Assembly (NCBI GenBank): GCA_024362935.1
Contig: JANCRA010000006.1
Span: 32,915,924 to 32,979,923, forward strand
Reading direction: 5' to 3'
Origin: Setophaga petechia
Taxonomy: Eukaryota; Chordata; Aves; Passeriformes; Parulidae
DNA: 64,000 nt
Shown here: piece after piece, positions 30,542-41,200 of the stretch
Numbering within the stretch: position 1 is the first letter of the stretch
Layout: each line of letters starts with the position of its first letter
The notes under the pieces: model-generated
What the model was told of the DNA's origin: nothing
Databases searched by the model: none
What the model saw: the letters and a program-made list of their open reading frames with translations, nothing else
Translations under genes and position numbers: made by a program

Positions 30542-30608
30542 CCAGTTGTGAGAAGCATGGTTGCAAACAGGCTGAGGAATGGGAGTAGAAGCTTCTTATG
30601 TGTCATCT

Positions 30609-31037
30609 TCAAAAGAATTGTCTAGTCCAGGTGTTAAATGCTAAACAGAACAGGCCTATCAGCAACACCAGCCATTGTATGATATCATTGATATTTAGAG
30701 TGGATCTGAACCCTTCCGAAACTGGTGGGGCAGACCCAAAAAGATGGTTAAAGGGTTGGGAGAAGATTTCGCCCGGTGTCATTTCATTACAGCAGGTGTC
30801 ATTATTTAAGTAACCCCAAAAACATACAGTTAGTGTGTGATAGCTGTGAATCCATGTGCCTGCTTTCCAGAGGAAGCTAAAAATCCATGAATCCCTCACC
30901 TTATTCACCCATAAAACAAGCCAGATAACAGACACAATAGCCTTGGTTAAAGGACCCATGTTCAGATAAGGGCCTATCAATGGGAGAAATACAGCCACGA
31001 TCACGTGCCACCCAAACCAGGGCAAGCTGGACCACAT
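30609..31037 (-). CDS. Hydrophobic ORF after the ERV-E primer site
   Basis: A 142-residue frame from an ATG (31035-31037) starts MWSSLPWFGWHVIVAVFLPL. It has hydrophobic blocks near residues 8-25, 30-46 and 118-135 (IIQWLVLLIGLFCLAF). It lies about 95 bases after the primer site, where gag would begin. I do not recognise it. Its position matches the pre-gag hydrophobic ORF of ERV-B, but the two do not obviously align. Confidence 0.5.
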   Translation of the reverse strand: MWSSLPWFGWHVIVAVFLPLIGPYLNMGPLTKAIVSVIWLVLWVNKVRDSWIFSFLWKAGTWIHSYHTLTVCFWGYLNNDTCCNEMTPGEIFSQPFNHLFGSAPPVSEGFRSTLNINDIIQWLVLLIGLFCLAFNTWTRQFF

Positions 31038-31131
31038 GGTGTCACTTCATGAAGTTTCTATAGTGGCACACACACACAAAAAATTAGATTACTCAAGAAC
31101 TGTTATTCCCTTTTGGTTTCTGTGCCCTCAA

Positions 31132-31149
31132 GGCCCACATTGGGCGCCA
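31132..31149 (-). other. ERV-E primer-binding site, tRNA-Lys type
   Basis: The minus strand reads TGGCGCCCAATGTGGGCC, matching the Lys(1,2) type with two changes. Confidence 0.75.
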
Positions 31150-31152
31150 AAA

Positions 31153-31846
31153 TCTGTCTTGGTTTGGAAAGACAGGAGTCTGCTAAGGAAGGCAGGAGCC
31201 TCCCCTGAAATGGAGAATGTAAACCCTTCCCACCTCCCCGAATTGCTGTAAATTTTAAATTAAGGGGGTTCTCAGGCCTTTTCCTGCTCCCAAAAATATG
31301 GGAGCAGGAAAAAACAGTCCTTTAATAGGGAAGGAAAAAAAGAAAAGGATAAAATCAACAATGCAGTACACTAGAACAACACTGACAGAGTCAGAACCCA
31401 ACCTGACACCCTGTGGGGTGTTGGTAGCAGTCCAATTGGAAATGTGGCTGCAGTCCTGGAGTGTCAGGTGTGGTTCTGTTGGAGCAAGGGGGTCGTGTAG
31501 AGAAGGATGTATTCTTCCTCCGAAGATCCAGTGGAAGAAGAGACAGCTGCTGTTCCACCGGGGAAGCCAGTGGAGAAAGCCGTGCCGTGTTTCAAAATCC
31601 TCTGGATTCTATCTGGGTAGCAATGCCTGGCTCCTCCCTCTGGGCGGAGCATCTCACAATGGGATGTTACAGTTCTTATCAGTCATGCACTGACATTCAA
31701 TAGTCTGTTACCAGCAGATGTCCCCTCCTGAGGGAGGTGTGAGTGTGGTCACTCAAAGAGAGAGATAAAGCAAACTGCCCACTTGACAAAAGATAATCTG
31801 CCATACAGATGGTAATTGAAAACATCTTGCATTGCAATCTTCAACA
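31153..31846 (-). repeat. ERV-E 5' LTR (boundaries tentative)
   Basis: The plus strand begins TGTCTTGGTTTGG next to the primer site. The right end was set at TTCAACA to give TG...CA. The opening is a common bird LTR start (from memory). Confidence 0.55.
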
Positions 31847-33590
31847 ACGGTACAACTTACTTGAAAAGTTTTTTGACCAATCACACAAAGTAAAAGCATA
31901 TTGACAGTAGCTCTATCCAACCACTGTAAGCACACATACCTTTGGTTAAACACTGCTGGCTTATTTCAAATACAATACCTGCTTGTAAGCCTTAAAACAC
32001 AATGCACAGAGCTCCCTTATAAAGCTTAGAACTTCCTCATATCTTGCTAGATATACTCTTCTGTAGCTTAGGGAGTTATTCTAGCCAAGTGTTAATACAC
32101 AGACCATTGCTCTATTTGTCCTTACTTTTCTACTTCTTATATAACTTTTCTGCTGACAAATCTTATGGCTACTGCTTAGCTCTAATCATAGCAGATTAGT
32201 AGACGACCTGAGTCCCAAGTGCAAAATAAGCCTTCAAATGTCATGTATTATTCAAAGCATGAGATATTTCAAGTATGAAAATATATAATTAGCTGCTTCT
32301 CTAACAAAAAGAGTTTCCTATCTTATGAGCCGGAGATGACTTAAACAATTTAGAAGTGATTTAAAAACCCCTTGGGGTGATTTCAACAGAACTCTCCACA
32401 GCTCTCCCACAGCTCTCTGAAATATAGAAATAGTATTTAATCTGTGCAGCCATTTGTAAAGAAGAAAATAATTTCTTGTGCCCAAGAAACAGAAATTCAT
32501 TTGTTCATTATTCAGAAAAGTCATCCTAATTTTACAGAACAATGAAAGTAAAATCAGAACAATATGCTTCTATTTACAATGGAATTTTTATAAATCCTTT
32601 CTCTGCTAAGTCTTATTTGATGGGATTTTTTAGCTCTTCTTCCACCTGTACTTTCAGAATGCAATCTGCTCAGAATAGTGAGTGACTTTCTGCTAAGCTG
32701 TGCAACCACAGAGCATTGACAACGGCCTGTGTGAAATCCAGTATGAAGTGACTTGTGAAAGTCAATTAGAATTCAGTATTTGGTTAGAGATTCTTATGCA
32801 CACAACATTTAGACACCTCGCCAGTCAGATTGTCTCAACACGGATGTGTGTAGATTTATTTTACCCGCAATTTCTTTCTTTACCTTATCACAGAATGAGA
32901 TCCCTACCAACTCAGGGACAAATTAAACCCATTGCCCTTCAGCACTAGGGCTATTCAGCCCTCTGCTGTCATTTTTAGTAGCCTGCTGATATCCTGTGTG
33001 TAGATAATTGTATTCCAATGTGCCATAAACCCATTGCAAAAGTAGTGTAAACCCATCTCAGTACTTGTTTCCCTTCTTCCTAAGGAATGAAAATTGAATC
33101 CTCCACCCCTCCTTGCAGTCCTTTGACATAGACTACAACTACTCCTTGTCACATCTTATGGGCACACTAGTGTGACACGGCTGGCACAGGTTCCAGCAGT
33201 GCAAACAGAAAGTGCATAGGGACTTTTGTAAATTACTGTGGCTGTCATGATGTAGATTACACACACACACACATACACACACACCAAAAGAAAAAAAAAA
33301 AAAAAAAAACAAACCAAAAAAAAGAAAACCAAGAAAAACCCCCAAAACAATCTAAGAAGAGATTCTAGATTTCCATAGATCAGAAAAACAAGAAACCCTA
33401 ACAAACAAATGTAAAAAAAGAAGATAAATTGAAACTTCTAGTTATCAAGAGATCAGGAAAATTTAAAAAGCAAACAACACAACAAATCAATCCAGGTACA
33501 CCTTTGCAGGATTCCTGCCTGAGAACCTGTGAGACTCTATGTTCTCAGGTTAGTCAAGACTTCTCTTATTTTCTAGACTGCTCTGTGAGC
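31847..33590. other. AT-rich DNA, no supported gene
   Basis: No frame with recognisable content. It includes a CA microsatellite and A-run at 33259-33320. Confidence 0.5.
33259..33320. repeat. (CA)n microsatellite and poly(A) run
   Basis: ACACACACACACACATACAC is followed by about 19 A residues, possibly a retroposon tail. Confidence 0.85.
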
Positions 33591-34024
33591 CACTGATGTG
33601 TTTCCCTATTCTCCACTTCTCTCTTCCCAGCGTTTCCCTGTAGTGTGGCAGAAGAAATTGCAGCATGCCTTGATGTCATCCCGCGTACTACTCAACTCTC
33701 TTTTGCTTCTCTGTTTTGGAAAGGGAAGCGCAGTGCTTCTCACCGCTGTGGCAAAGCCGAATCAGACGGAGAACCCTGAACGCACAGCTCATGTGAGGGC
33801 AGCCCGGGAGCCGCAGCCACAGGCTGGAGAAGCCCCCTGCCCCCCGTGCTGGGGCTGGCAGCTGTGGCCCTGCCCGGCCCCGCAGCCGGGCCCGCCAGCC
33901 TGCGCCCCGCACGCCGCTCCCTGCCCCGGGCCGTGCGGGCCGGCTCGGCCGCTGCTGGGCGCAGGCAGCGCCCGGCCGAGGGGCAGAGCCCGCGCCGAGC
34001 CTTCCCTGCCGGCGCTCCCCGCAG

Positions 34025-34127
34025 CTGCTGCAGGACGAGAGCCGAGCGGCCGAGCACCTGCGCTGGGCCCTGCCGCACCTGCAGAGCCCACAGAGGCCCC
34101 TGCCACAGGCGGCCGTCAGGCTGATGG
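34025..34127 (+). CDS. Maestro heat-like repeat (MROH-like) gene, exon A
   Basis: A CCCCGCAG acceptor precedes, and GTGAGCC follows. The translation (QDESRAAEHLRWALPHLQSP, then PQAAVRLMG) reads as the paired helices typical of the MROH HEAT repeats, a family with many copies in bird genomes. It ends in phase 1 and joins exon B in frame. Confidence 0.65.
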
Positions 34128-34386
34128 GTGAGCCCCGAGCCCAGCGCCCCTCCCTGCCCCCGGCCCGGCCGCTGCCCCGGCTCCAGCGGGAGCCGCGCCC
34201 GGGCCGCTGCAGCCCCGCCCGCCCTCGGCGCTGCCGCCGCCCTCCCGCAGCCGAGCCCTCGGGCGGCAGCGTGCGGCAGGGCCGGCAGGAGCCCTGCCCG
34301 GGCAGGAGGGCGTGCGGCCGCAGGGTGGCAGCGCCCGTGCCGGGCAGCTGTGCCGCCTGGCGCCGCCACGGGCTCTGTCCTGCCAG

Positions 34387-34443
34387 GGCTGGCCGGAGTG
34401 CTCATGGTGGGGCAGAAGAAGGAGCTCCAGGTCCTCAGTCAGG
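34387..34443 (+). CDS. MROH-like gene, exon B
   Basis: The exon lies between TCCTGCCAG and GTGAGTG. It encodes LAGVLMVGQKKELQVLSQ and continues exon A and into exon C in phase. Confidence 0.65.
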
Positions 34444-34764
34444 GTGAGTGGGGGCAGTCGCGGGGGTGCCAGCGGGGGCCGCCGGGGGCAGCTGCAAATC
34501 CCGGCTCCGGAGCTACAATCCCTGCCCGGGCTGCCGAGGGCTCTGCTCCCTGTGCGGACGAGGGGCGGCGGGGACAGAGCCCGGAGTGCTTTCAGGGACA
34601 CGAGGGGCAGCTGAGGCCAGCACCTTCCGGCCCAAGCCCGTGTCTCCGGCTCCCTTCTGGCCATAGCAGGAGCCGGCTGGGATTGCCTGGCAGGAGTGTT
34701 TCCCTGGATTCCTGCAATCCGGCCTCTAACCGTGGCTCTGGGCTTCTTTTTTCAACCCTTCAAG

Positions 34765-34898
34765 CCCTGAAGGAGTACGAGTGCCCTTTCTTCAGCAACC
34801 AATTTATCCAGCTGATGAAGTTCGAGGCAAGATCTGCCGAACTTCGTCTGCAAGATCAGGAGAACCCGTGTCCTTGGGCAACCCCCAGTTGCCAATGA
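34765..34898 (+). CDS. MROH-like gene, terminal exon C
   Basis: After the acceptor CCCTTCAAG the exon encodes ALKEYECPFFSNQFIQLMKF and ends at a stop at 34896-34898. An AATAAA at 35099-35104 suits the 3' end. In longer family members more repeats would follow, so the gene may end early or be a pseudogene fragment. Upstream exons before 34025 were not identified; 33600-34024 is GC-rich. Confidence 0.6.
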
Positions 34899-35098
34899 AG
34901 ATGAGACCACCTGCAGAGCACAGGGTTCCAGCTGCAACTCCAGGCACACCTCTTGTTGGTCACAGCTGAGCCTGTGGGAAGCTCCAGGGGCTCCTGGCAT
35001 CTCCCTCCTTGTTGGCAGCTCCCTCCCCCCTCCAGCCCCCAGGCCCTGCCCAGCCCCTTTTTTGCCTCCCAGTTCACCCCTTTGCTTTGCCTTCCCTT

Positions 35099-35104
35099 AA
35101 TAAA
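35099..35104 (+). terminator. Polyadenylation signal of the MROH-like gene
   Basis: AATAAA lies in CCTTAATAAACAG about 200 bases after the stop of exon C. Confidence 0.55.
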
Positions 35105-35840
35105 CAGTTTTAGCTTTGTCACTTTACCCACGTGTCCATGGAGCTGAAGTGGCACAAACTCTGAGCCCCGGGACACGCAGGGCCCTGCTGCCGTTCTCTT
35201 CCACGCTGTGTTCTGTGCACGGGCAGAGAGGAACAAGGGCAGCTCAGGCTGCAAAGGTCCCTGTGCTACTGCTCCAGTTGCACAGCACCATGGAGTTGAA
35301 GGTCGTGCTGAGCATGCTGAAGGGAACAAGGAGCCTGGGTTTTAGAAGAGCCAGCTTGAGGATGCACTGAAGGCAGCTGTGAGGGATTCCACAGCCTGCA
35401 TCTATGGAGGGCAGAGGAGCTTGCAATGCTGGAAGTTTTTCACAGAGAGCTTCCTGAAAGCACAGCAATGCTCCATCCCTACACAGGGACAGGAAGAGGG
35501 CAGAAGCAGAGACCATTGTGGCCTAACAATGAGCTCTGGGTGTGCCTGAAAGCAGCAGCAGCAGCAGCAGGGAGTGGCTGAGCCTCAGAGGCAGGACCGT
35601 CCCAGTGGCTGCAGTGTTGTCAGGCAGTGCCTGCAGGCTCGGTGTGGTTCTGGCAGCTGTGGTCTCCCTACAAGTGAGGAATGGCAGCCCCTGCCTCAGG
35701 CCCAGTCAGAAACCCAACCAAGCGAGACCAGAGGGAGGAGACCCTTCGCACCTCTCTTGGGCAGGGCTGCAAAACAGCCGCTGCATCTTCCTGCCCCTCT
35801 GTTTGGGGTGTGCTGAGCCCAGAGCCGGCCAGCTTGTGTC
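35105..35840. other. Intergenic DNA
   Basis: No gene is supported. A short (AGC)n run lies near 35552-35572. Confidence 0.5.
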
Positions 35841-35844
35841 CTGC

Positions 35845-36309
35845 TGTAATAAGTAGCAATATGTTTGTTCATTAGTTAAATTAATAGCTGAATAATTCTT
35901 ATAATATAAAAAGCAATAGTTAAATAGTTGTATTTGCTTGTAACTGTAACAAAAGCTGACCTGGCAAGAATTGCTGAGCTTGCAGAAACGTATAGTGCTT
36001 AGAATTGCTGAGCTTGCAGAAAATGTATAGTGCTTTGGAAACATGTGGTTGTAGTTAAGTCCTATAAGACAAAGTCCACCCAGCGAACAAAGCGGGCCCC
36101 CCTTCTCCTTCAAGACCACCAGAACAGGATACGTCATCCCGAGAGGAGAAGAAATAAAAGACCAGACCCAGAAAGGGGGGCGCGGACTTTGAGAGCAGAT
36201 TTCTCTCAGTCGCCCAGCGCTGAACTTTTGCTTGTCACTGCTTGCTTTATAATCAAATAAATTCTGATTGGGAAAAGAAATTTACATGGTAAGATTCTTC
36301 CTTATAACA
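35845..36309 (+). repeat. ERV-F 5' LTR (465 bp)
   Basis: It runs TGTAATAAG to CTTATAACA. It contains two tandem copies of about 33 bp (GAATTGCTGAGCTTGCAGAA), a possible enhancer, AATAAAAG near 36153 as TATA-like box and AATAAATTC near 36255 as poly(A) signal. Confidence 0.92.
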
Positions 36310-36311
36310 AA

Positions 36312-36329
36312 TGGTGCCGTGACTCGGAT
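36312..36329 (+). other. ERV-F primer-binding site, tRNA-His
   Basis: TGGTGCCGTGACTCGGAT is the tRNA-His primer site, two bases after the LTR. Confidence 0.9.
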
Positions 36330-36654
36330 CCAGGAAACGGGGCCCAGAAACTTCGGGGAGGCGCCCCCACCCCTTTTGGTGGGCTCCGGAGATCCTTGGG
36401 CCACCCGGTAACCTGGACCTGACGAACCTACATTTGGTGAGCAAGCAAAAGAGTATACCGGTAACCCTGTAAACTTTGTGCACGAAGATCCGAGCGAAGA
36501 CGCAGGACGCATGAGTATATAGGTGAACCGCTCGGTTGGGGTTGGGATCCCAGGGCACGGTGAATGAGACGTCCAAGTGCGGATGAAGTGAAAAGGGACC
36601 CTCCAGTAGTGCGGTTCTCATAGCCCGCGAGGGAGCGAGCCACGACCGAGGGGT

Positions 36655-36678
36655 TGTGTGTGTGTGTGTGTGTGTGTG
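36655..36678 (+). repeat. (TG)12 microsatellite in the ERV-F leader
   Basis: A perfect TG run ends 15 bases before the gag ATG. Confidence 0.9.
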
Positions 36679-36693
36679 GAGGTGCCTTGGAAG

Positions 36694-38175
36694 ATGGGGC
36701 AGAAGGAAAGCAAGCCTTCTGATCCCATGGGGGAGGGCCCCCGGTTACCCTCAATACCAAAGGATAGTCCATTAGGATTAATGCTTAAGTATTGGGATGA
36801 TTCTCCCTCCAGAAAGGGGAAGGATAAGGCAAAAATGATAAATTATTGCATGGTAGTGTGGGGCGGTAAGAAGCTGGAGTCAGGAAATGTTTATTGGCCC
36901 GTTTTCGGATCCTCCGAAGATTGGGTCTGCCAAGCCCTGAACAGCTTTGTGAATTCTAAAGAGCCAGTAAACCTGGAAGAGAGTGTTTATGCTAAATTAT
37001 GGTTGGTAGGAAGTGATGAACAAATGACTAAGTTGTTCCCCCTTAAGGGAAGTCAAGGAGAGGAAGACAGAAAGAAAAAGTCTCGACTAGAGGAAGAGAC
37101 TCCTATTTACCCTCCCCCGTATGTACCACCACCAGCCCCTCCCGTACTCCTTCCAAACGTGCCTCCGACATCTGCTCCTAATCAACAGCAGGTCACGAAC
37201 TCCCCGGATTGCAGGAGGCGTACTCGGAGTCAGATGAGGACAGTAATTGATGAAGGAGAGAGCAGTGGGTTGTTCCCTCTCAGGGAAATAGCATTAGGAG
37301 GACCCCAAGCTGGGATGGGGTTTGTCACTGTCCCGTTAAACTCGGGAGATGTGCGCGAATTTAAGAAAGAGATGGGAAAATTATTAGAAGACCCTATAGG
37401 AGTGGCAGAAAGGGTGGATCAGTTCCTAGGGCCAAACATATATACTTGGGTGGAAATGCAGTCCATTTTAGGCATCCTATTTACAACAGAGGAAAGAGGG
37501 ATGATCAGAAGGGCTGGGATGAGGATTTGGGACACCCAGCATGTTCAAGGTCCTGCGGCTGATGTGAAATGGCCCTTACAAAATCCCAATGGGAACAATC
37601 AGGACCCCAACCATCGTGGTCATATGCAGGACTTAAGAGCTATCATAATCCAGGGCATACGAGAGGCTGTGCCCTGGGGACAAAATATAAGCAAGGCATT
37701 CAGAGAGTGCCAAGGAAAAGATGAAACCCCCACTGAATGGTTGGAAAGATTAAGGAAAAGCTTTCAGTTATACTCAGGGGTGGATCCGGACACGCCAATG
37801 GGGCAAGCACTCCTGAAAACACAGTTTGTAGCTAAATCATGGGAAGACATTAGAAAGAAACTAGAAAAGTTAGAGGATTGGCAGGACAGAGGACTTGATG
37901 AATTGCTTAGGGAGGCCCAGAAGGTATATGTTAGATGGGAGGAGGAGGCACATAAAAGGCAAGTTCGGATGATGGTGGCGGCAGTCAGGGAGGGACAGCG
38001 AAACAACCCTCCACCACGGGAAAGAAATGGCATGAGGAGAGGTCCCCGGGATTTAGGAGGGCCCCCAACTGGAGGGAAAGAAGGAGCAGTGTGCTACTAT
38101 TGTGGTGGGAAAGGACATATGAAGAGGGAATGTCGAAAGAGGCTTAGGGATGAAAAAATGTTTAAAGAAGATTAG
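36694..38175 (+). CDS. gag: ERV-F gag
   Basis: The start is the ATG of MGQKESKPS at 36694, preferred over an upstream start in the TG run because of Gly2 and the context. Matrix is followed by a linker with the late-domain motif PPPY (in PIYPPPYVPPP), a capsid with FVTVPLNSGDVREFKKEM and QGIREAVPWGQNISKAF, a major-homology-like stretch (ECQGKDETPTEWLERL), then a basic nucleocapsid with one zinc knuckle CYYCGGKGHMKREC. One knuckle and PPPY are gammaretroviral traits. Its 493 codons end in a UAG read through into pol. No break is seen. Confidence 0.93.
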   Translation: MGQKESKPSDPMGEGPRLPSIPKDSPLGLMLKYWDDSPSRKGKDKAKMINYCMVVWGGKKLESGNVYWPVFGSSEDWVCQALNSFVNSKEPVNLEESVYAKLWLVGSDEQMTKLFPLKGSQGEEDRKKKSRLEEETPIYPPPYVPPPAPPVLLPNVPPTSAPNQQQVTNSPDCRRRTRSQMRTVIDEGESSGLFPLREIALGGPQAGMGFVTVPLNSGDVREFKKEMGKLLEDPIGVAERVDQFLGPNIYTWVEMQSILGILFTTEERGMIRRAGMRIWDTQHVQGPAADVKWPLQNPNGNNQDPNHRGHMQDLRAIIIQGIREAVPWGQNISKAFRECQGKDETPTEWLERLRKSFQLYSGVDPDTPMGQALLKTQFVAKSWEDIRKKLEKLEDWQDRGLDELLREAQKVYVRWEEEAHKRQVRMMVAAVREGQRNNPPPRERNGMRRGPRDLGGPPTGGKEGAVCYYCGGKGHMKRECRKRLRDEKMFKED

Positions 38176-38246
38176 GGAGGTCAAGGGCTCTATCTATTGG
38201 GGACCCAAATGTCATCGGAGCCCTTGGTAAAACTCAGAGTGGGTCC
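38173..38246 (+). promoter_or_regulatory. gag-pol readthrough signal with pseudoknot
   Basis: The gag stop TAG is followed by GGAGGTCAAGGGC, almost the MLV readthrough context. CAAGGGCTC (38182-38190) pairs perfectly with GAGCCCTTG (38218-38226). GGACCC in the loop (38201-38206) pairs with GGGTCC downstream (38241-38246), giving an H-type pseudoknot. gag and pol are in the same frame with no other stop between. Confidence 0.85.
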
Positions 38247-41200
38247 TCAGCACACCCCCATAACCTTCCTTGTAGATACAGGGGCCGAGAGATCAACAGT
38301 TCAATCTTTGCCCCCAGGATGCAAGATCTCATCTTCCACAGTACAGGTTATTGGGGCAAGGGGAGAACCTTTCAAGGTTCCTGTAATTGAAGATGTTTTA
38401 ATAGAATCAGAGAAGAAAATGGGGGTGGGATCACTATTATTAGTCCCCGAAGCTGATTACAATTTATTAGGAAGAGATTTAATGGTGGAATTAGGGATAA
38501 ATGTAAATATTGAAGAAAAACAGTTGAAAGTCAAGTTGTGCCCCTTACGGGTCACTGACGAAGAGAAAATCAACCCAGAAGTCTGGTATACCCCTGATAC
38601 TGTAGGAAGATTAAATATAGAACCCTTCACAGTCAAAATTCAAAACCCAGAAATCCCAGTAAGAATAAAACAATATCCCATGTCAGATGAGGGGCGAAGG
38701 GGACTGAAACCAGAGGTAGAACGGTTAATCCGGCAAGGGCTCTTGGAACCTTGCATGTCTCCCTTCAACACCCCTATTCTGCCTGTAAAGAAACCAGATG
38801 GGAAATACCGATTAGTACATGATTTAAGGGAAATAAATAAGAGAACCATTGCCCGGTTTCCTGTAGTAGCAAACCCACACACATTGCTGAGCCAATTGAA
38901 ACCAGATGATCAGTGGTATAGTGTTATAGATTTAAAAGACGCCTTTTGGGCATGGCCCTTAAAGGAAGAATGTAGAGACTATTTTGCATTTGAATGGGAA
39001 GATCCCGATACTCACCGAAAGCAACAATTAAGGTGGACAGTACTTCCCCAGGGACACACTGAATCCCCAAATTTATTTGGGCAGGCACTAGAGCAAATAA
39101 TGAGATCTTATACCCCAAACCAAGGAATAACTCTTGTTCAATATGTAGATGACTTATTAATTGCTGGAAAGAGCGAAGAATCAGTTAGGGAAGAGAGCAT
39201 TAAGCTTCTAAACTTTTTAAGCATCCAGGGGCTGAAGGTGTCTAAAAGCAAACTGCAATTTGTAGAGGAAGAAGTAAAGTATCTAGGACACCGACTCAGT
39301 AAAGGAACTAAAACATTAGACCCAGGGAGGGTTAAGGGGATCCTCTCCCTTCCTCCCCCAAGAAATAAGAGACAAATCAGGCAGCTATTGGGTCTCGTAG
39401 GATACTGCAGACAATGGATTGAAAACTTTAGTGGTAAGGTAAAATTTTTGTATGAAAAACTAACTGCTGAAGGTGTGATAAAATGGACTGAGAAGGATGA
39501 TGAATCATTAGAACAATTAAAAGAGGAATTAGCCAACGCCCCAGTGCTAAGCCTCCCGGATGTTAGGAGGCCTTTCTATTTGTTCGTTAACACTGAGGCA
39601 GGAGTAGCATTTGGGGTGCTGGCTCAGGACTGGGCTGGCAGTCGAAAACCAGTAGCATTTATTTCTAAACTACTAGACCCCGTAAGTAGGGGGTGGCCAA
39701 CATGTTTACAGATTATAGTGGCAACAGCCCTCTTAGTAGAGGAAGCTTTCAAAATTACTTATGGAGGAGAACTGAAAGTCTGTACCCCCCATAATATACG
39801 GGCAGTATTGCAACAAAAGGCAGAAAAATGGATAACAGATGCAAGGCTCCTGAAATATGAGAGCATTTTGCTCTCATCTTCTAGGTTGAAACTTGAAACC
39901 ACCTCTCTGCAAAACCCTGCAGAATTTTTGTTTGGATACCCACAGGAGAATTTAACCCATGACTGCCTACATAGTATAGAAAAGCAAACAAAAATTAGGC
40001 CAGACCTCGAAGAAGAAGAACTGGAAGAGGGAGAAAGGCTATTTGTGGATGGATCCTCTAGGGTTGTCGAGGGAAAACGAATCTCTGGATATGCGGTTGT
40101 GGGAGGTAAAAATTTAGAAATAATGGAATCTGGACCTCTGAGTCCTAGTTGGTCAGCCCAGGCCTGTGAGTTCTATGCAGTATTGAGGGCCTTGAAACTC
40201 TTGGAAGCTAAAGTTGGGACCATCTATACGGACTCAAAGTATGCCTTTGGAGTGGTACATACTTTTGGGAAAATTTGGGAAGAAAGAGGGTTAATAAACT
40301 CCCGAGGAAGAGAATTAATACATCAGGAACTAATTACTCAGGTACTACAAGCTTTAAGAGGCCCAAAGAAAATAGCAATAGTACATGTTAAAGGACATCA
40401 AAAGGGCCTCTCCCATCTGACTAGAGGAAACAACACAGCAGACAGAGAAGCGAAGGAAGCTGCCCTCAGAAAATTCCAGGGTCAGGGAATAAAAAAACCA
40501 CTAGATAATGAGAAAATTCATGTCCTGAGCTTCACAGCCCAGGAAAAGGAGAAATTAGACAAAATGGGAATAAAAGACACTGGGGGTATTTGGAAATTGC
40601 CAGACGATAGGGAGGTGCTGCCAAAATCTATGTCCCGAAGAATAATGCAGCAACTGCATGACCAGACTCATTGGGGAACCCAAGCCTTAGTAGATCAATT
40701 TACCATTAAGTATATGTGTATAGGAATTTATGATATAGCAAAACAAGTAGTTAGGGGTTGTATAACATGCCAAAGAGTAAATAGACATCAAGTTAGAGAA
40801 AGGATTCCAGGAGGAAGGGAATTAGCACACCGGCCCTTTTCACATGTACAAATAGATTTTACCCAACTACCAAAAGTAGGGAGATACAAGTACTTATTGG
40901 TATTGGTAGATCATCTAACCCACTTTGTAGAAGCATACCCTACATCGCGGGCTACTGCAAATGTGGTAATTAAAACCTTGTTAGAAGAAATAATCCCCAG
41001 GTATGGAATTGTAGAAATACTAGACTCTGATAGGGGCCCCCATTTTGCAAACAAGGTAATGAGAGAGGTAACCATGGCCTTAGGCACTAAATGGCAATAT
41101 CACACCCCTTGGCATCCTCAAAGCTCAGGGAGGGTGGAAAGGGCAAATGAAGAAATCAAGAAGCAACTCACCAAACTCATGGTAGAAACTAAAATGTCTT

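Larger units (their letters stand above)
29349..31846 (-). mobile_element. ERV-E: deleted provirus remnant
   Basis: On the minus strand a probable 5' LTR (31153-31846) and Lys-type primer site are followed by a hydrophobic ORF, env SU, env TM and a polypurine-like stretch (AGAAAGGGGGAAGACAC near 29349-29366). No gag or pol is present. A matching 3' LTR was not found, so the left end is open. Confidence 0.65.

Noticed and set aside
33598..34131. 177-codon plus-strand frame
   Set aside because: It is GC-rich and Pro/Ala-rich and runs over intron and exon A of the MROH-like gene; the spliced reading fits better.
36030..36260. 76-codon frame repeated at 45049-45279
   Set aside because: It lies inside the ERV-F LTRs and has no coding features.
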